Shown here: positions 11,935-23,081 of the stretch, piece after piece
Position numbering within the stretch: position 1 is the first letter of the stretch
How the letters are laid out: each line of letters opens with the position of its first letter
Source: Mycteria americana
Taxonomy: Eukaryota; Chordata; Aves; Ciconiiformes; Ciconiidae
Assembly (NCBI RefSeq): GCF_035582795.1
Contig: NW_027445436.1
Span: 5,082,770 to 5,146,769 of the forward strand
Length of the DNA: 64,000 bases
Direction of reading: 5' to 3'
Translations under genes and position numbers: made by a program
The notes under the pieces: model-generated
Told to the model about the DNA's origin: nothing
Seen by the model: only the letters and a program-made list of their open reading frames with translations
Database searches by the model: none

Positions 11935-12779
11935 TTCTTAAAATGAAAATCAAATTAAGATATTTAGTAATTTTAGCTTCTAGATGTTGCTATTGACTAT
12001 TTTTACTTCTTATTTGTTAACAATGTATTTGACCACATACAATTCTTAAGATGACTCAGGGTTAACAAGTTGATTGTCATTGATTATCCCCTTCTTGATT
12101 ATATAAATAATTGGCTCACTTAACAAATGCCATGAGGCTTTCTGTGTGTGGTATATTTAATGTACTTTTATTCATAAATCAGGCAAAAGAGAATGAGGAT
12201 AGAGTTTAACTATAAAGTGTGTGATGGCAAATACATGGCAAACTTATGCTTGTAAAGTTTTCTCTTCAGTTTCATTATTTCCTTTTGCATTAAGATAATT
12301 TAACTTTTTAAATATGCTTTACTGTACAGGAAATGCTAAGGAACAGATTTAAATTTTGGGCATTATCTTTAGCTTTTCTTGTTTGAATTCAGACCTAAAA
12401 GCTACATCTACTTTTTGTTTTTCTTCTTTCTATAATGGAAAAAAACCCCAACAAAGTAGATGGAAAATTTTCCATGGCATGCTGTTACTTCTTATAGCCA
12501 GGGAAATGGCAGGTATGGGATCTTGCATTGCTGAAGAAGGCCCTGTAAGGATATTGGGAAGGTAGAAGTCTGCTCCATGAATGAATAACTATTACTTAGG
12601 ATAAGTATTTCAGCAAGGTGTCTCTCTCTTCCTCCCCATAGATGCCTTAAAAAAAATGTTACTTTTGATGTGGTTACAGATATGAAGTGCCTTTTTCCAA
12701 TGCGTTTCACATATGGAACAGGATCTCCCCAAACAGCATAAACATCCTCAGAGAAGGTACCAATTTACAGTAGTACCTC
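11906..12779. other. Unique AT-rich sequence, no gene seen
   Basis: No domain-bearing frame, RNA gene or repeat family recognised between the CR1 and the LTR starting at 12780. Confidence 0.5.
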
Positions 12780-13343
12780 TGTTATCCCACAAGTGTGAGG
12801 TTGTTTACCCAGTGTGCGAGATGCCAATATACACACAGGGCAGAGGTATTTTTATTTCATGTCTGCGCAGAGATGGGTGCTAGGTGGTAGCTCCACAAAG
12901 CTAGCACAAAGTTTGGTCATGCAGGTACAGTATTTATACAGTCCAGTTATGCATATGCATAAGTAATTACACAAAGCATTTGTCTATTGGTCTACATTTC
13001 TCTTATTTCAACTTAAAGCTACAGTGCTACTTTAATATTCTGCGCACGCTCAAAGGTGAGGGGTCTCTGCTTGGGCTGGGGTCTCCAGCTCGAGGGGTGT
13101 GACTTTTAGTATTATAATGAGGATAGTTTGCGTGAGGGTGCTTCTTATCACGCTTCTACTAGTTGTTTCAGATGGTTCCCAAAACATCTTAATTAGCTTG
13201 CATATTTCTCCAGGATGTGCTTCTCTCCCAAGGACAGTAATTCTTGTTTAGACGTTCCACTTTCCAGCCTGAATCCCCCTTATCAGCTTTACATAAGTCC
13301 TGGCCTTCCACCAGCTCCTGTTAGACTACACTGTTAGACTACA
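12780..13343 (-). repeat. Element A downstream (3') LTR
   Basis: On the minus strand it starts TGTAGTCTAACAGTGTAG and ends in GGGATAACA (TG...CA). The R/U5 part (12780 to about 12905) matches the LTR at 19574-19700, but the U3 part does not. A purine tract lies immediately upstream on the minus strand. Confidence 0.8.
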
Positions 13344-13356
13344 ATTCCCCCCTTTG
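13344..13356 (-). other. Polypurine tract of element A
   Basis: CAAAGGGGGGAAT on the minus strand, directly abutting the TG of the LTR, the normal place for the plus-strand primer of reverse transcription. Confidence 0.75.
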
Positions 13357-13453
13357 AGACTATGAGACTTTTCTTCCTAGTCCTCATATGTCTCATTATT
13401 AGTTCTCATTAATAACTTGTACAATTAGTCATCTAACACATTTTAAGGCACAA

Positions 13454-13850
13454 CTAACAACAATACAGATGATTATCATGATGAGTACAATTACAATTAT
13501 CATTTGAAGTAAACTTACCAACCATCCAGTTAGGGAGAATCCAAAACTTTGTAATATTTTGTTTAGAGGCCTGAATATCTCTACTTGACTTTGCCACTTG
13601 TTTTATTTTGTCTATGCGTTGGTCTAAATGTTCAGTTATATTTGGGATATGGATGCAACAACCTTTGTTTTTCAGATTTAGGTACCCACATACCCTGTGT
13701 TCATGTAATAAGTTTAGCCTATTCTGCAATGTCATCTTTGAAGTTTCCTGTAATTGAGCATTTTAAATCTTGTAATCCTGCTCTAGTTGCATTCGCTAAT
13801 AGTTCTACCTGTCCTGTCAGATTGTACAACCACATTTGACTTTGAAAGGA
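13454..13850 (-). pseudogene. Env transmembrane subunit remnant (element A)
   Basis: A 93-residue minus frame (13454-13735) contains LQNRLNLLHEHRVCGY and a CC pair followed by IHIPNITEHLDQRI, the layout of a retroviral TM ectodomain (heptad helix, then the immunosuppressive-like segment and disulfide loop). The helix continues upstream in another frame (NATRAGLQDLKCS, about 13760-13850), so there is a frameshift near 13765. The spacing of the first Cys from the CC pair is not the standard six, perhaps through mutation. The fusion peptide, SU and transmembrane anchor are not recognisable. It cannot be functional. Confidence 0.6.
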
Positions 13851-14150
13851 GGTAATTTGGGGACTGAAGAAAGCTTCAGTTTAAATCTAAAGTTAAAATT
13901 CCCTATTTGAGGGGATCAGCTGCAGATTTAGGTAACGGTGAACAGGCCATTATACTGCTGACATTATGGATTCTTCCAAAGGATTGGACAAGTTTTAAGA
14001 CTAGATTTCTGTTACAAAAAGTAAAGGCTAGGTTAATCAATGTCAGAGATACAATTTTCATTGCAACCATGCTAAATTAATAACACTTTCCAAGAGTGTC
14101 CTAGGAGTAATTTCAATAATAGTTTTCTAAAAGAAAAACCTTGATACAAT

Positions 14151-15515
14151 TCATCGACAGTCCCTGGTTAGTCGGAGTTTCAGTTCTCCTGTTGGCATAG
14201 AGGTCCACTTGTCCTGGTCTGGTGCCTTCTTTACTCTAGTATAATGAATCCAGGAGTCAATCCCATTCACCTTTACCACTGTATAAGTTTTTAATAGCAC
14301 TGTATAAGGTCCTTTCCACTTTTCTTTCAAGGGCTCATCTTTCTGGGTTCGTACGTAGACCGTGTCTCCTGGCTGGAATGGGTGTACTGGAGTGTCCAAG
14401 GGAATGGGAGTCTTCTGGTTTAGGTACCTATACAGGGAGGATAAATTCTGCGAGAGAAAAATCAAATACTCTTTGATTACAGCCTGTCCCTTGATATGCA
14501 TTTGGTCTCCCTTTGTGGTTAAATGATTGGTTGGATATGGTTTCCCATACAGGATCTCAAATGGGCTCACACCTTCCCTAGCTCTGGGTGTAATTCATAC
14601 TCTCATTAATTGCATGGGTAGAATATCTACCCATTTCATTGGAGTTCCCTGACACACTTTAGAAATCTGCCTTTTTACAGTTTGAGTCATTCTTTCTACT
14701 TTGCCGCTGGACTGTGGCCTCCAAGGAGTATGCAAATCCCATTTAATGTCTAGAAATCTAGAAACGCTCTGCACTATTTCTGCAATGAAGTGGGGTCCAT
14801 TATCAGAGGATATGCCTTCTGGAACACCGAATCTGGGGATAATTTCTTTCAGTAAAATTTTAATCACTTCCCTAGCCTTGTTAGCGCGACAAGGGAAAGC
14901 TTCGGGCCAACCAGAAAAGGTGTCTACCATTACCAATAAATATTTATACAGATTACACCTTGGCAATTCTGTAAAATCTATTTGCCAGTATTCCCCAGGA
15001 GTTATTCCTTGTTTTATGACTCCTCCCATGATTTTCTTTGCAATTTTTGGGTTATTGGCGCAACAGATAGCACACTTTTTAACTATTATATCTGCTAGGC
15101 TTTGCATTCTTGGCCCAATGACGTGTCTTTTGGCAATTAGTACTAATGCATCTGCTCCCGAGTGTGTTTCTTGGTGCAGTTTCTTGAGTAGAATTTCCAT
15201 CATCTTTTCAGAAATTAGCAGAGTTGCAGGATTTAGAGCAGAGGTCAGGGAGATTACAACATCATCTTGTTCCAGCAGCACCGCTTGATATTTAGCTACC
15301 CTGCTTGGGGAGATCCAATGATGCCCTTTATTCTCAAGGAGAGAAGACACAGCATGAGGCACAAATACAGTAATCAGTTGGCCTAACGTCAATTTCCGAG
15401 ACTCTTCAATCAAAGTTGCAGTAGCCGCTACTGCCCTCAAACAAGTGGGCTGGCCTTTACTGACCTCATCTAAATGCTTTGAAAAGTATCCCACCAGTCT
15501 TTTACAGCTCCCCAA
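14151..15515 (-). pseudogene. Element A pol: connection to integrase, RNase H deleted
   Basis: Two frames, 14595-15515 and 14151-14570. The first runs from the RT connection (VGYFSKHLDEVSKGQPTCLR, then a linker ending NPATLL) straight into the integrase zinc region (HQETHSGAD ... CAICC) without any RNase H. It then gives the integrase core with QIDFTEL, SSDNGPHF and GKVERM, so the D, D and E are all visible. A stop near 14590 separates the C-terminal part (PFEILYGKPYPTN ... KGPYTVLL), a GPY/F-like domain. The frame crosses the RNase H deletion uninterrupted. Element B keeps about 690 bp at that point. Confidence 0.88.
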
Positions 15516-15549
15516 TTTTTTGTGTCAAAACCCCTAATGCCACTTGCTG

Positions 15550-16500
15550 TCATTCATATACATATAATTGGAAGGGTTTCCTCAAATTTGGGAGTCCCAA
15601 AGCAGAAGCCTCCATGGGTTTCCTTTTAATTTCATCAAAACTCTTCCTACATTCAGGTGTCCATTCAAGAACCCCCTCAGGTCCTTTCACAGCAGCATAC
15701 AGTGGTTTGGCAATTAGTCCAAAATTGGGAATCCATAAGCGACACCATCTGGCCATTCCCAGAAATCCTCTTAATTGTTTCTTTGATGTAGGTACAGCAA
15801 TTCTACAAATTGCCTCTTTTCTCTCAGTACTTAATTCTCTCTGTCCTTTGGTGATTTCAAACCCCATATATTGGACCTTTTTTCTTTCCCAATCTGAGCC
15901 TTTTTCTTAGAAACCCGATACCCTGCCAAGCCCAGAAAGTTAAGCAAACTGATGGTGGCTTCCAGGCATGTCTCATAACTGTCAGAACCAATTAGCACAT
16001 TATCAACATATTGCAACAATGTTACAGCATCATGATCATCTTGCCACAGTTCTAATTCTTTGGCTAGTATGTTACCAAACAAGGTAGGGCTGTGCTTGAA
16101 TCCTTGGGGAAGGACAGTCCAGCAGAGTTGTGTCTTTCGTCCTGTAGTTGGATTCTCCCATTCAAAGGCGAAGAGGGCCTGGCCCTGCTCATCCACAGGT
16201 ATACAGAAGAAGGCGTCCTTTAAATCTAACACTGTGAAATAAGTATTACTGTTAGGGATTGTACCAAGGAGGGTATATGGATTTGGAACTACAGGGTGGA
16301 CATCTACTGTCCTTGCATTAATTTCTTGTAAGTCCTGTACCAGTCTATATTCAGAAGAATGGGGCTTCTTTACAGGTAGGATGGGAGTATTCAATTCCAA
16401 CTGACACTCCCATAACAATCCATGTTCTAAAAAGGAACTTATTATAGGTTCTAATCCTTTTTGGGCCTCCAGCTTAATGGGGTATCGTTTCTTTCTTACC
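15550..16500 (-). pseudogene. Element A pol: reverse transcriptase
   Basis: Frames 15831-16418 and 15550-15867 (minus) carry the RT fingers/palm (ILPVKKPHSSEYRLVQDL, VLDLKDAFFCIPV, LPQGFKHSPTLFG) and the thumb/connection (FEITKGQRELS, LRGFLGMARWCRLW). The catalytic box reads YVDN instead of YVDD, and a frameshift lies near 15850. The frame upstream of the first Met continues to about 16500, where it is cut by an inserted LTR. Confidence 0.9.
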
Positions 16501-16510
16501 GGCTGAGCTC

Positions 16511-17729
16511 TGTTGCGTTAAGAGTTACTGGCGCGTAGGAGTCTGAGGAGTGGCTGGGGGGGGGGAACCCTCCCGTTGAGTAACAAGGTTCAGACAGGAC
16601 CCCCTTGCTTTCTAAACTCCTTCTCAGAGAGGAGTCTAGGTGCGGCTAAGTCCAGTCCTAGTCTCAGACTTGGTCAATGGTTATTTTCTAAGGACTGTAT
16701 ATGCAGCCATTCATCAGAGTTAAGGCGACAGCGTTAATTTAAACGCGCTGCACCCCCAGTCTAGTCATGTTGCATGAACTATCATGGCCACACTTAAAGA
16801 GTCTGGTTGTGTTCAATAACTACCACGGCTAGATCAATGAAGAGTGCAGTTTATTAAAGCAACAGATACACAGATTCTTTGGATTACCGGTGATAAATTT
16901 ACTGTTTGCAAAGCACATGCAAATACCAAGAATATGAGTAACACTGCCGGCTACAAACACGTTAAAAAGTTAATAAAGCAACTCTAGAGAGATTTCTAAG
17001 TTTCCCGGGGAGACACTTGGAATAACCAAGTGTTCGAATCTTACCCAAAGGTGTCCCGATTGGGGGGAAGAGAGGCTCAGCCCATCGACTGATCCCAGAG
17101 GTCAGAGTGGTACGCGATGGTGTCTTCCCTAACATTCTCTTTCTCTTAAGCCATTTTATACTATCTTTCACCTTTCGGGTGGAGCTTGAGTGACTCTAGT
17201 CATACATACCTTTGTTTAGGATTGGTGTAAAGTTTTCTCGCTTTGCTTTTAAAGGTATAGGCTAGGAAAAATTCAAAGCGCAAGCTCAGTGAGGGATGGT
17301 CGCACCTTGGAGGTGGGTAGCTTTTGGGATGGAGGTGTGTTTTGGTATTATAATGATGTTATAATGAGCAAAGTTCATCAAAGGACAGCATTTTGTCAGA
17401 AACATGTTGTTGTCAGAAACAGTGTTGGCCCAGGATAGCAAATGTGCAGCTTACTGGTCACACACAATACCTTTGAGTTCCCATTTAATTGCAGAGCCTG
17501 GCCGCGGCGTCTCCACACTGCTCCACCCTCCGAGCAGTACCTTCTTAGAGTCAGTACGCCAAGTTCCCCTGGCATCACCGACGTCTAAGGTTACAGGCCT
17601 AGGGAACTTCCATGGAATGGCCTTGCATGTCAGCTGCATTCCACCCGGGAATCTTCTTCAATGCTGTACCTTACCTAAAAGTGTGAATATAAGTTTAATT
17701 TCTAAGTCACCTCCAGCAATTATCCCACA
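16511..17729 (-). mobile_element. 1.2-kb solo LTR inserted in element A pol
   Basis: A 1,219-bp insert with TG...CA ends. On the minus strand it starts TGTGGGATAATTGCTGGAGG and ends TTAACGCAACA. It is flanked by a perfect 5-bp target duplication AGCTC (16506-16510 and 17730-17734) and interrupts the protease-to-RT frame. About 120 bp (around 16570-16690) are shared with the D-family LTRs (compare 24930-25050), including an imperfect palindrome CTCCTTCTCAGAGAGGAG. The rest is unlike any other LTR here. Confidence 0.85.
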
Positions 17730-17734
17730 AGCTC

Positions 17735-18175
17735 CTGGATTCAGTTCAGTCTTTACCAGGGTCGCATTCTTCGCTCGTCCAGGTATCTTCAATGCCCATA
17801 CCAGAGGTGTGACCACATTCAGTCCTTCCTCTGGAATATTCATTTCTTCATTAGGATCTCTCTCAGTTAACAAACATATCTGGGCTTTCCAGGCAGTCTC
17901 TGGAGGAATATGCAACTGAACAGAGTGTTCAAAAAAGGTTAGTTGTGCATTCAGTTTACAAAGTAAATCCTGTCCAAGCATTGGTAAGGGGCATTCTGGC
18001 ATATAAATGAATTCATGAGTTAATTTAGTATTTCCAATTGAACATTCCATCGGTTGTAAAAATGGCCTTAAAGTCTTTTTCCCTGTTGCACCAACAACGC
18101 TTATTTTAGTTCTACTTAAGGGTCCCCTACAGCTAGTTACTACAGAATGTGTGGCTCTGCTATCAATTAAAAAAA
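17735..18175 (-). pseudogene. Element A protease and PR-RT linker
   Basis: On the minus strand the protease region begins in VPVKLGNEIIDF, is shifted at an A/T run near 18165, and continues through MECSIGNTKLTHEFIYMPEC and GQDLLCKLNAQLTF to about 17735. The active-site triad in the second frame reads DSR rather than DSG or DTG, so catalysis is lost. The reading is cut by the LTR at 17729 and resumes at 16500. Confidence 0.75.
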
Positions 18176-19153
18176 TCTATTATTTCATTCCCCAGCTTGA
18201 CTGGAACCAGAGGATCGGCTGGGGAAACTTTATATACCTTATATGCGATTGATAATAACTGTGAGATTGTCATGACATCTGCACCCTCTTCCTTTTGTAA
18301 TTTCTTTCTTATATCTGCTGCCGCTTGACCAATAAACAGCACGTTAAATAACTTTGAATTACTATCATCTTCTGGATCCAGATCTGTCCATTTTCGAGCT
18401 ACTTCACACAGTCTCTCATAGAAGGCTAACGGGGTTTCCTTATCCCCCTGCTTTACTTCATATAGTTTAGATAAATTCTTAGGCTTTTGTACTCCATGTT
18501 GAATCCCAAACAAAACTAACTTCTGATATTCCTTTACCCTCTGTAATCCCTCACTTGTGTTTGGATCCCACTCCAGATCCTCTTTTGGGAGGTACATATT
18601 GGCATTAGGCACCCCCCCTGTTGTTGGATCAGTCCCTCTCTAGCCTTCTCTAAAATCGTTCTTCTCTCCCCAGCGGTAAACAAATATTCTAGGAGAGCCT
18701 GTACATCTCCCCAGTTAGGATTAGGAGTCATCATTACAGTTTTCACAGTACTATACATTCCTTCTGGATTGTTTCAGTTCCATACAACAACTTTTTCCCT
18801 TTTTCTCTTTTAGCACATATATTCCAATCTGATGTTTAGAATCCACTAAGCCACATTTCTTCCTAACATCCCAATCATTTCTTAATGCAAAAAAACATAT
18901 CCACCTAAGGTATTTCATCCCATTTTTCAGTTCTCCGACAAAACAACATTAATTGCAATATAGTGTTATATTTCAAGGATCCATTCTCAGGCCATTTTTC
19001 ACCATCTTCCAATTGATATTGTGGCCACCATTGATTACAATATCGTTTTAGCTTATTTTTAGTCATGGGATCCCCCCCAAATTTCTTCCAATTCTTCAGG
19101 ATGCATCCTAGAGGAGAGCAAAGGGGTGCCTCCTGGGAAGCAGCAGTGCCCAT
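18176..19153 (-). pseudogene. Element A gag (matrix and capsid; nucleocapsid deleted)
   Basis: The start codon at 19153 (minus) opens MGTAASQEAPLCSPLGCI, a myristoylation-type N-terminus, followed by the matrix (WPQYQLEDGEKWPENGS). After stops, the capsid C-terminal half is open at 18163-18612 (LYEVKQGDKETPLAFYERLC, LFIGQAAADIRKKL, the major homology-like region). The capsid end SIAYKVY is joined directly to KVSPADPLVPV of the protease. Element B has about 325 bp encoding an Arg/Gly-rich nucleocapsid and CCHC knuckle at that place, so packaging function was lost. Confidence 0.85.
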
Positions 19154-19551
19154 ATCGGTACCGAAAAAGAATTTCCTAACCCAACGTTTCATACACAAAC
19201 CAAAACGAGGGACGTCTCCCTTCATTACCCAAAACAACGTGTAGAAACAAAATTATGCTACTGCCGCGTATCTTTCCTGATACGCCTTATGCAGAGCCCA
19301 AAACGAACCATATGTTACCAAATGCTACCTGCTTCCCGACAGATCTTGCCCCTACCCCCTTTTTCCCATATTCCAAAAAAACCACCCCATCCTCTTTTCA
19401 GTAGCATTGCACCGTTGTGTTTCTTACTGCCCGACTGCAGGAGAGGAGCTGAAGGAGTCCCCGATCAACGGGTCGGTGCACGCTGGAGTCCACTCAGGTC
19501 TCTTCTCCCTGTCGGATGCAGCAAGACGAACCGGGCAAGGCTGTCAGCGCA

Positions 19552-19569
19552 GTCCCATCTGGGTCGCCA
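19552..19569 (-). other. Primer-binding site of element A
   Basis: TGGCGACCCAGATGGGAC on the minus strand, four bases after the LTR end. Elements B (51733) and C (57066) have the same pattern, TGGC then a variable part then CAGATGGGAC. The primer tRNA was not determined; an Arg-type tRNA is possible. Confidence 0.7.
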
Positions 19570-19573
19570 AAAC

Positions 19574-20085
19574 TGTTATCCCACAAGCGTGGGGTCGTTT
19601 AACCGGTGTGCAAGACGCCAATATGCACACAGAGCAGAGTATTTTTATTGCATGTTTGCGCAAAGATGGGTGCTAGGTGGTTATTCCACAAAGCTAACAC
19701 ACTATACTAAAGAACTACCGCACATTTATCTTGTTACATGATTAGTAAAAACCCACCCAAATTTATGTTTATTGTTTAGCAATTACTACTCCGTTTGTCA
19801 TTGGTTAGTTCTATGTAAATTAGCACGCATGCTCCTTGCAGGTGTGGGGGGGCAAGTCTTTTCAGTCCTGTATTGAGTCGGTGGTCGCGATCTCCCCCTT
19901 GCCGCCTTTACCTTTTCCCTAGTTACCGCAGTTTTTTCCTGACTTCATGTTTCTTCGGCACTCCCCCAGTCTTTGGTGCCTTCGAGGGCAGGATGTTCCC
20001 CTTTTATCAGTCTTTTAGTTCCTCTTCAAGGGCACAGTCATTAGCAAGGCATGCGCTGTTTATACAAAAAGTATCTTGTTTCACA
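19574..20085 (-). repeat. Element A upstream (5') LTR
   Basis: On the minus strand it starts TGTGAAACAAGATAC and ends GGGATAACA. It is similar to the element B LTR at 51282-51729 (for example GGGGGAGATCGCGACCACC, then GCATGCGTGCTAATTTACAT). It carries a poly-A signal GCAATAAAAATAC (minus). The 20085 end is inferred from the last CA before integrase-coding sequence of element D. Confidence 0.75.
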
Positions 20086-20778
20086 AGGCCTTTATGGCCT
20101 TTTTATGGCCCTTACATCAAAGGGAAAACTTTGTGGTCTACATGGCAAATTGACTATATTGGACCATTCAAATCCTCTGCGGGATATTGATACATACTCA
20201 CAGGAGTGGAAGTAGTCTCCGGCTTGCTTATGGCGACTAAATGTTGGAAAGCCGATGGGCGAAATACAGTGCGAGGGCTATCGTTTTGGTTCTCGAATCT
20301 ATCTACTCCTGATGTTATCCAAAGCGATACTGGCTCACACTTTTCATGTAAGGAAGTGCAAGACTGGGAAAAACCAGAGGGAATTAGATGGGTATTCCAC
20401 ACCCCATACTACCCCCAATCGAATGGGATGGTAGAAAGAGCTAATGGCTTGTTGAAAAGGAATCTCAAACCACACAAGGCTCAATGGGATACGAGACTTC
20501 CCAAAGTACTCCATCAATTAAATAATCGATACGGGCCTACTGGAAGGCCTATAAGCCAAGCATTCTTTGTAAAAACTGAGCTTAGCGCTCCACCTACTAG
20601 GAAAAGAGAATATCCGATGACATTACAGCCAGGACAGCCTGTGATGGTCAATTTACCATCCATCGGTACTGTGCCTATGGCTTTAATTAAACCTTGTGGC
20701 TCACTTGCTTGGGAAGCTACTGATAGCAGTGGTGCAAAACACAGAATTAGTGCACAATGGATTTTTCCTTCTTCTTAA
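20086..20778 (+). pseudogene. Element D integrase C-terminal half
   Basis: The plus-strand frame contains WQIDYIGPFKSS (first catalytic Asp), a stop, then VIQSDTGSHFSC (second Asp) and YYPQSNGMVERANGLLKRNL (catalytic Glu), followed by a C-terminal domain ending AQWIFPSS. It is truncated at 20086 against the LTR of element A, so the zinc domain and all upstream pol are missing. One stop interrupts the frame near 20188. Class assignment is uncertain. Confidence 0.85.
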
Positions 20779-20845
20779 TGGGGTAACCTGTTTGGACTCT
20801 CCCCACCGAAACAAGTCTCTATTTTCTCTTACAGCACCCCACAGG

Positions 20846-23046
20846 ATGTCAGACGGAAATGCTGTGTTCATGTTACTATTCCAAACCCTAACAATGCTGT
20901 TCCTCTTAGCCTGTGGTCAAAGAACCCTAGAGTGGCCATGGTCCCAAGCTCGTGTTAAGTACACTGGAAGTGTGGGGATACACTCTAGTAAGGGAGATTT
21001 AAAGCTTTCCACCGTGGTCATGCACGGAACTGAAACATACTTAGAAAACGAATGGAGCTGGGATAAAGATGAAGCTGATGATAAAGTTCTCTGACTTCGG
21101 GGAACGGCAGGGAAGGAAATTAAAATAGGATGCCGGATGATCAATGGGTCTACCCATGAGAAGGCACCTCAGATTTCTGTGTACAACATTACATCAAACC
21201 CAATAGCCAAAGATACAAGACTTTGCGCCTCTGAAAGATTGGACTGTTGGTACGATTTTACCTTAGTACAACCTGTTTTTGTAGCCTGCCTCTGGGCTCA
21301 CCATAGCGTGGGACTATCCTTTAAATTTAAAATAGACATTACTGAGCCTAGTACAACAACATCTGCCCTGACTGTAAAGGATAAGAAAATTCTATCCCCA
21401 CAGATTTCTGAAGTTGGACCATATGTGATCAAAAATACAGGCCAACAACAAGTGTTATTTAATCCATCATGGTCTCTTAAAACGAGTAGAACTACTGATG
21501 CAAAGTAATATCTCTGCAATCAAACCGACCTGTTCACCATTCCTAGGTACGTCCTATGCAGGATGGTTAGCATGGTTACATGGGCGAACCCTCACCTCTC
21601 CAAGACGAACAAGGAGAGATATGACCGGTATCATAGGGACAGGATTGGGAGTCTTAAATAGTATAGATGCCGAAGTACTCGTAAACAAACTGAGCACAAC
21701 AAGTGATTTAAACAAATTAGAACACCCATTGCGGTCTTCTCTATTAGCATTGGGAACTAACCAATGGCTCTTATCTGGTATATTACCTCAGTGGGAAAGA
21801 ATTAATGAAAGGGACCACCAACTGATTGTGGATGCACTTGGTGTAGCCCAAACCAATGTTTCTCTAGCTCTTAGTTGTATCCAAGCTCAACTGTGGATGC
21901 AATCTATGGTAGCAGCAATTATAAGAGAAGGTGAAGAGGGCACCTTACCCACTGAAATTTGAAAGGTAATTTGGGATAATGCAGCTAAATTTGAGAAAGA
22001 ATTCCAGTCCTGGTGGTATTTAGCCAATTTCACTTATGACCCCATCAACAATAAGGCCACAGCTTTTGTCTTAACAATACACAATGCTTCGGTATACACC
22101 ATATACCCAATCATTGCGTTAGGGTTAAATCACAATGGAACTATACTCTATCCATTAGAACATAGAGTGTGGGCCCAGCGAAACGGAAACAAATGGCAAA
22201 CTGTTGATGTTAATGCATGCGTTGTACGGGAACAACAAGGATTTATTTGTGAGAGTAACACCATCAAAGCCCAAGACATTTGTCTTGACACTGAACAAAA
22301 TGTTTGTCATTTTGAAGTACAACCAGATGAAGCCCCTGAAACTGTACTTGTATATATTGGAAAAGGATGTGTGTGTGTGTATGAGAACCCTTTGTGATTT
22401 TATATTCGTAGATAACGTTACTGTAGATACAAGCAATCGCTCAAATATTTGTGTTTGTAAGTTTACAAAAATTATGGGATGCGACTTCAATTATTCAGCT
22501 CCTGTTACGTCTTATCAATTGTTACAATCTAACTATACATTGAGTCAAGATTTATTGCCTACCCCCATCGGAATGAATCTTACATTGGTGAAGAAACTAC
22601 TACAACACGATGACCTGTGTCAACTGCTGGAATGCGTCCAAAACAATGGACACAAAACTCTGATAACCGTTCATCATGATGCAGAAGAGACACACCATGT
22701 CTTGGAAGGAGTGGAAGGACTTGGAAAGGATGGAGAACACCATTGGTGGGAAAATCTTCTTGGATGGTCACCGACAGCAACGGGACTGTTTAATCTTATG
22801 CTTCACCCAGTCGTGATTTTACTAACTCTAACTTTAATATGTCTATTGCTTATAATTATATTGTATATAAAGGTTTGGTACATGATAAAACAAATAACCC
22901 AACTTCAATCACCCAAAACATACAAATTAATGCATAAAAAATATCAGTGCTTCACTGTCTACTTACCATGGATCTATAAGCGCACAAACTATCAATATAC
23001 TATTTCTGGCACAGAGGCAAGAGGTGACCGTACCACCACTCTGTGA
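20846..23046 (+). pseudogene. Element D envelope gene, with stops
   Basis: It starts at ATG 20846, just after acceptor-like TTCTCTTACAG, as expected for a spliced env message. A hydrophobic leader follows (VFMLLFQTLTMLFLLACG). A furin-type site RRTRRD lies near 21605, then a helical TM region, a Cys-rich loop (about 22200-22460) and a C-terminal membrane anchor (VVILLTLTLICLLLIIILYI, about 22810-22870) with a short basic tail. Stops or frameshifts occur near 21092, 21507, 21960 and 22390. The length of about 730 codons is normal for an Env. Its role was membrane fusion at virus entry; the gene is disabled as it stands. Confidence 0.85.
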
Positions 23047-23081
23047 AGGTCAGATGAATTGACTATAGTCACAGGGTGGAG

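Larger units (their letters stand above)
12780..20085 (-). mobile_element. Element A: decayed gammaretrovirus-like provirus (composite)
   Basis: On the minus strand the order is LTR (20085-19574), primer site, gag, protease, [inserted LTR], RT, connection, integrase, a trace of env TM, purine tract, LTR (13343-12780). The gene order and the motifs are retroviral, and the RT/IN spelling is closest to elements B and C in this window. The nucleocapsid and the RNase H are cleanly deleted, SU is missing, and there are many stops. The two LTRs agree only over about the last 130 bp, so the locus is composite. Confidence 0.85.
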
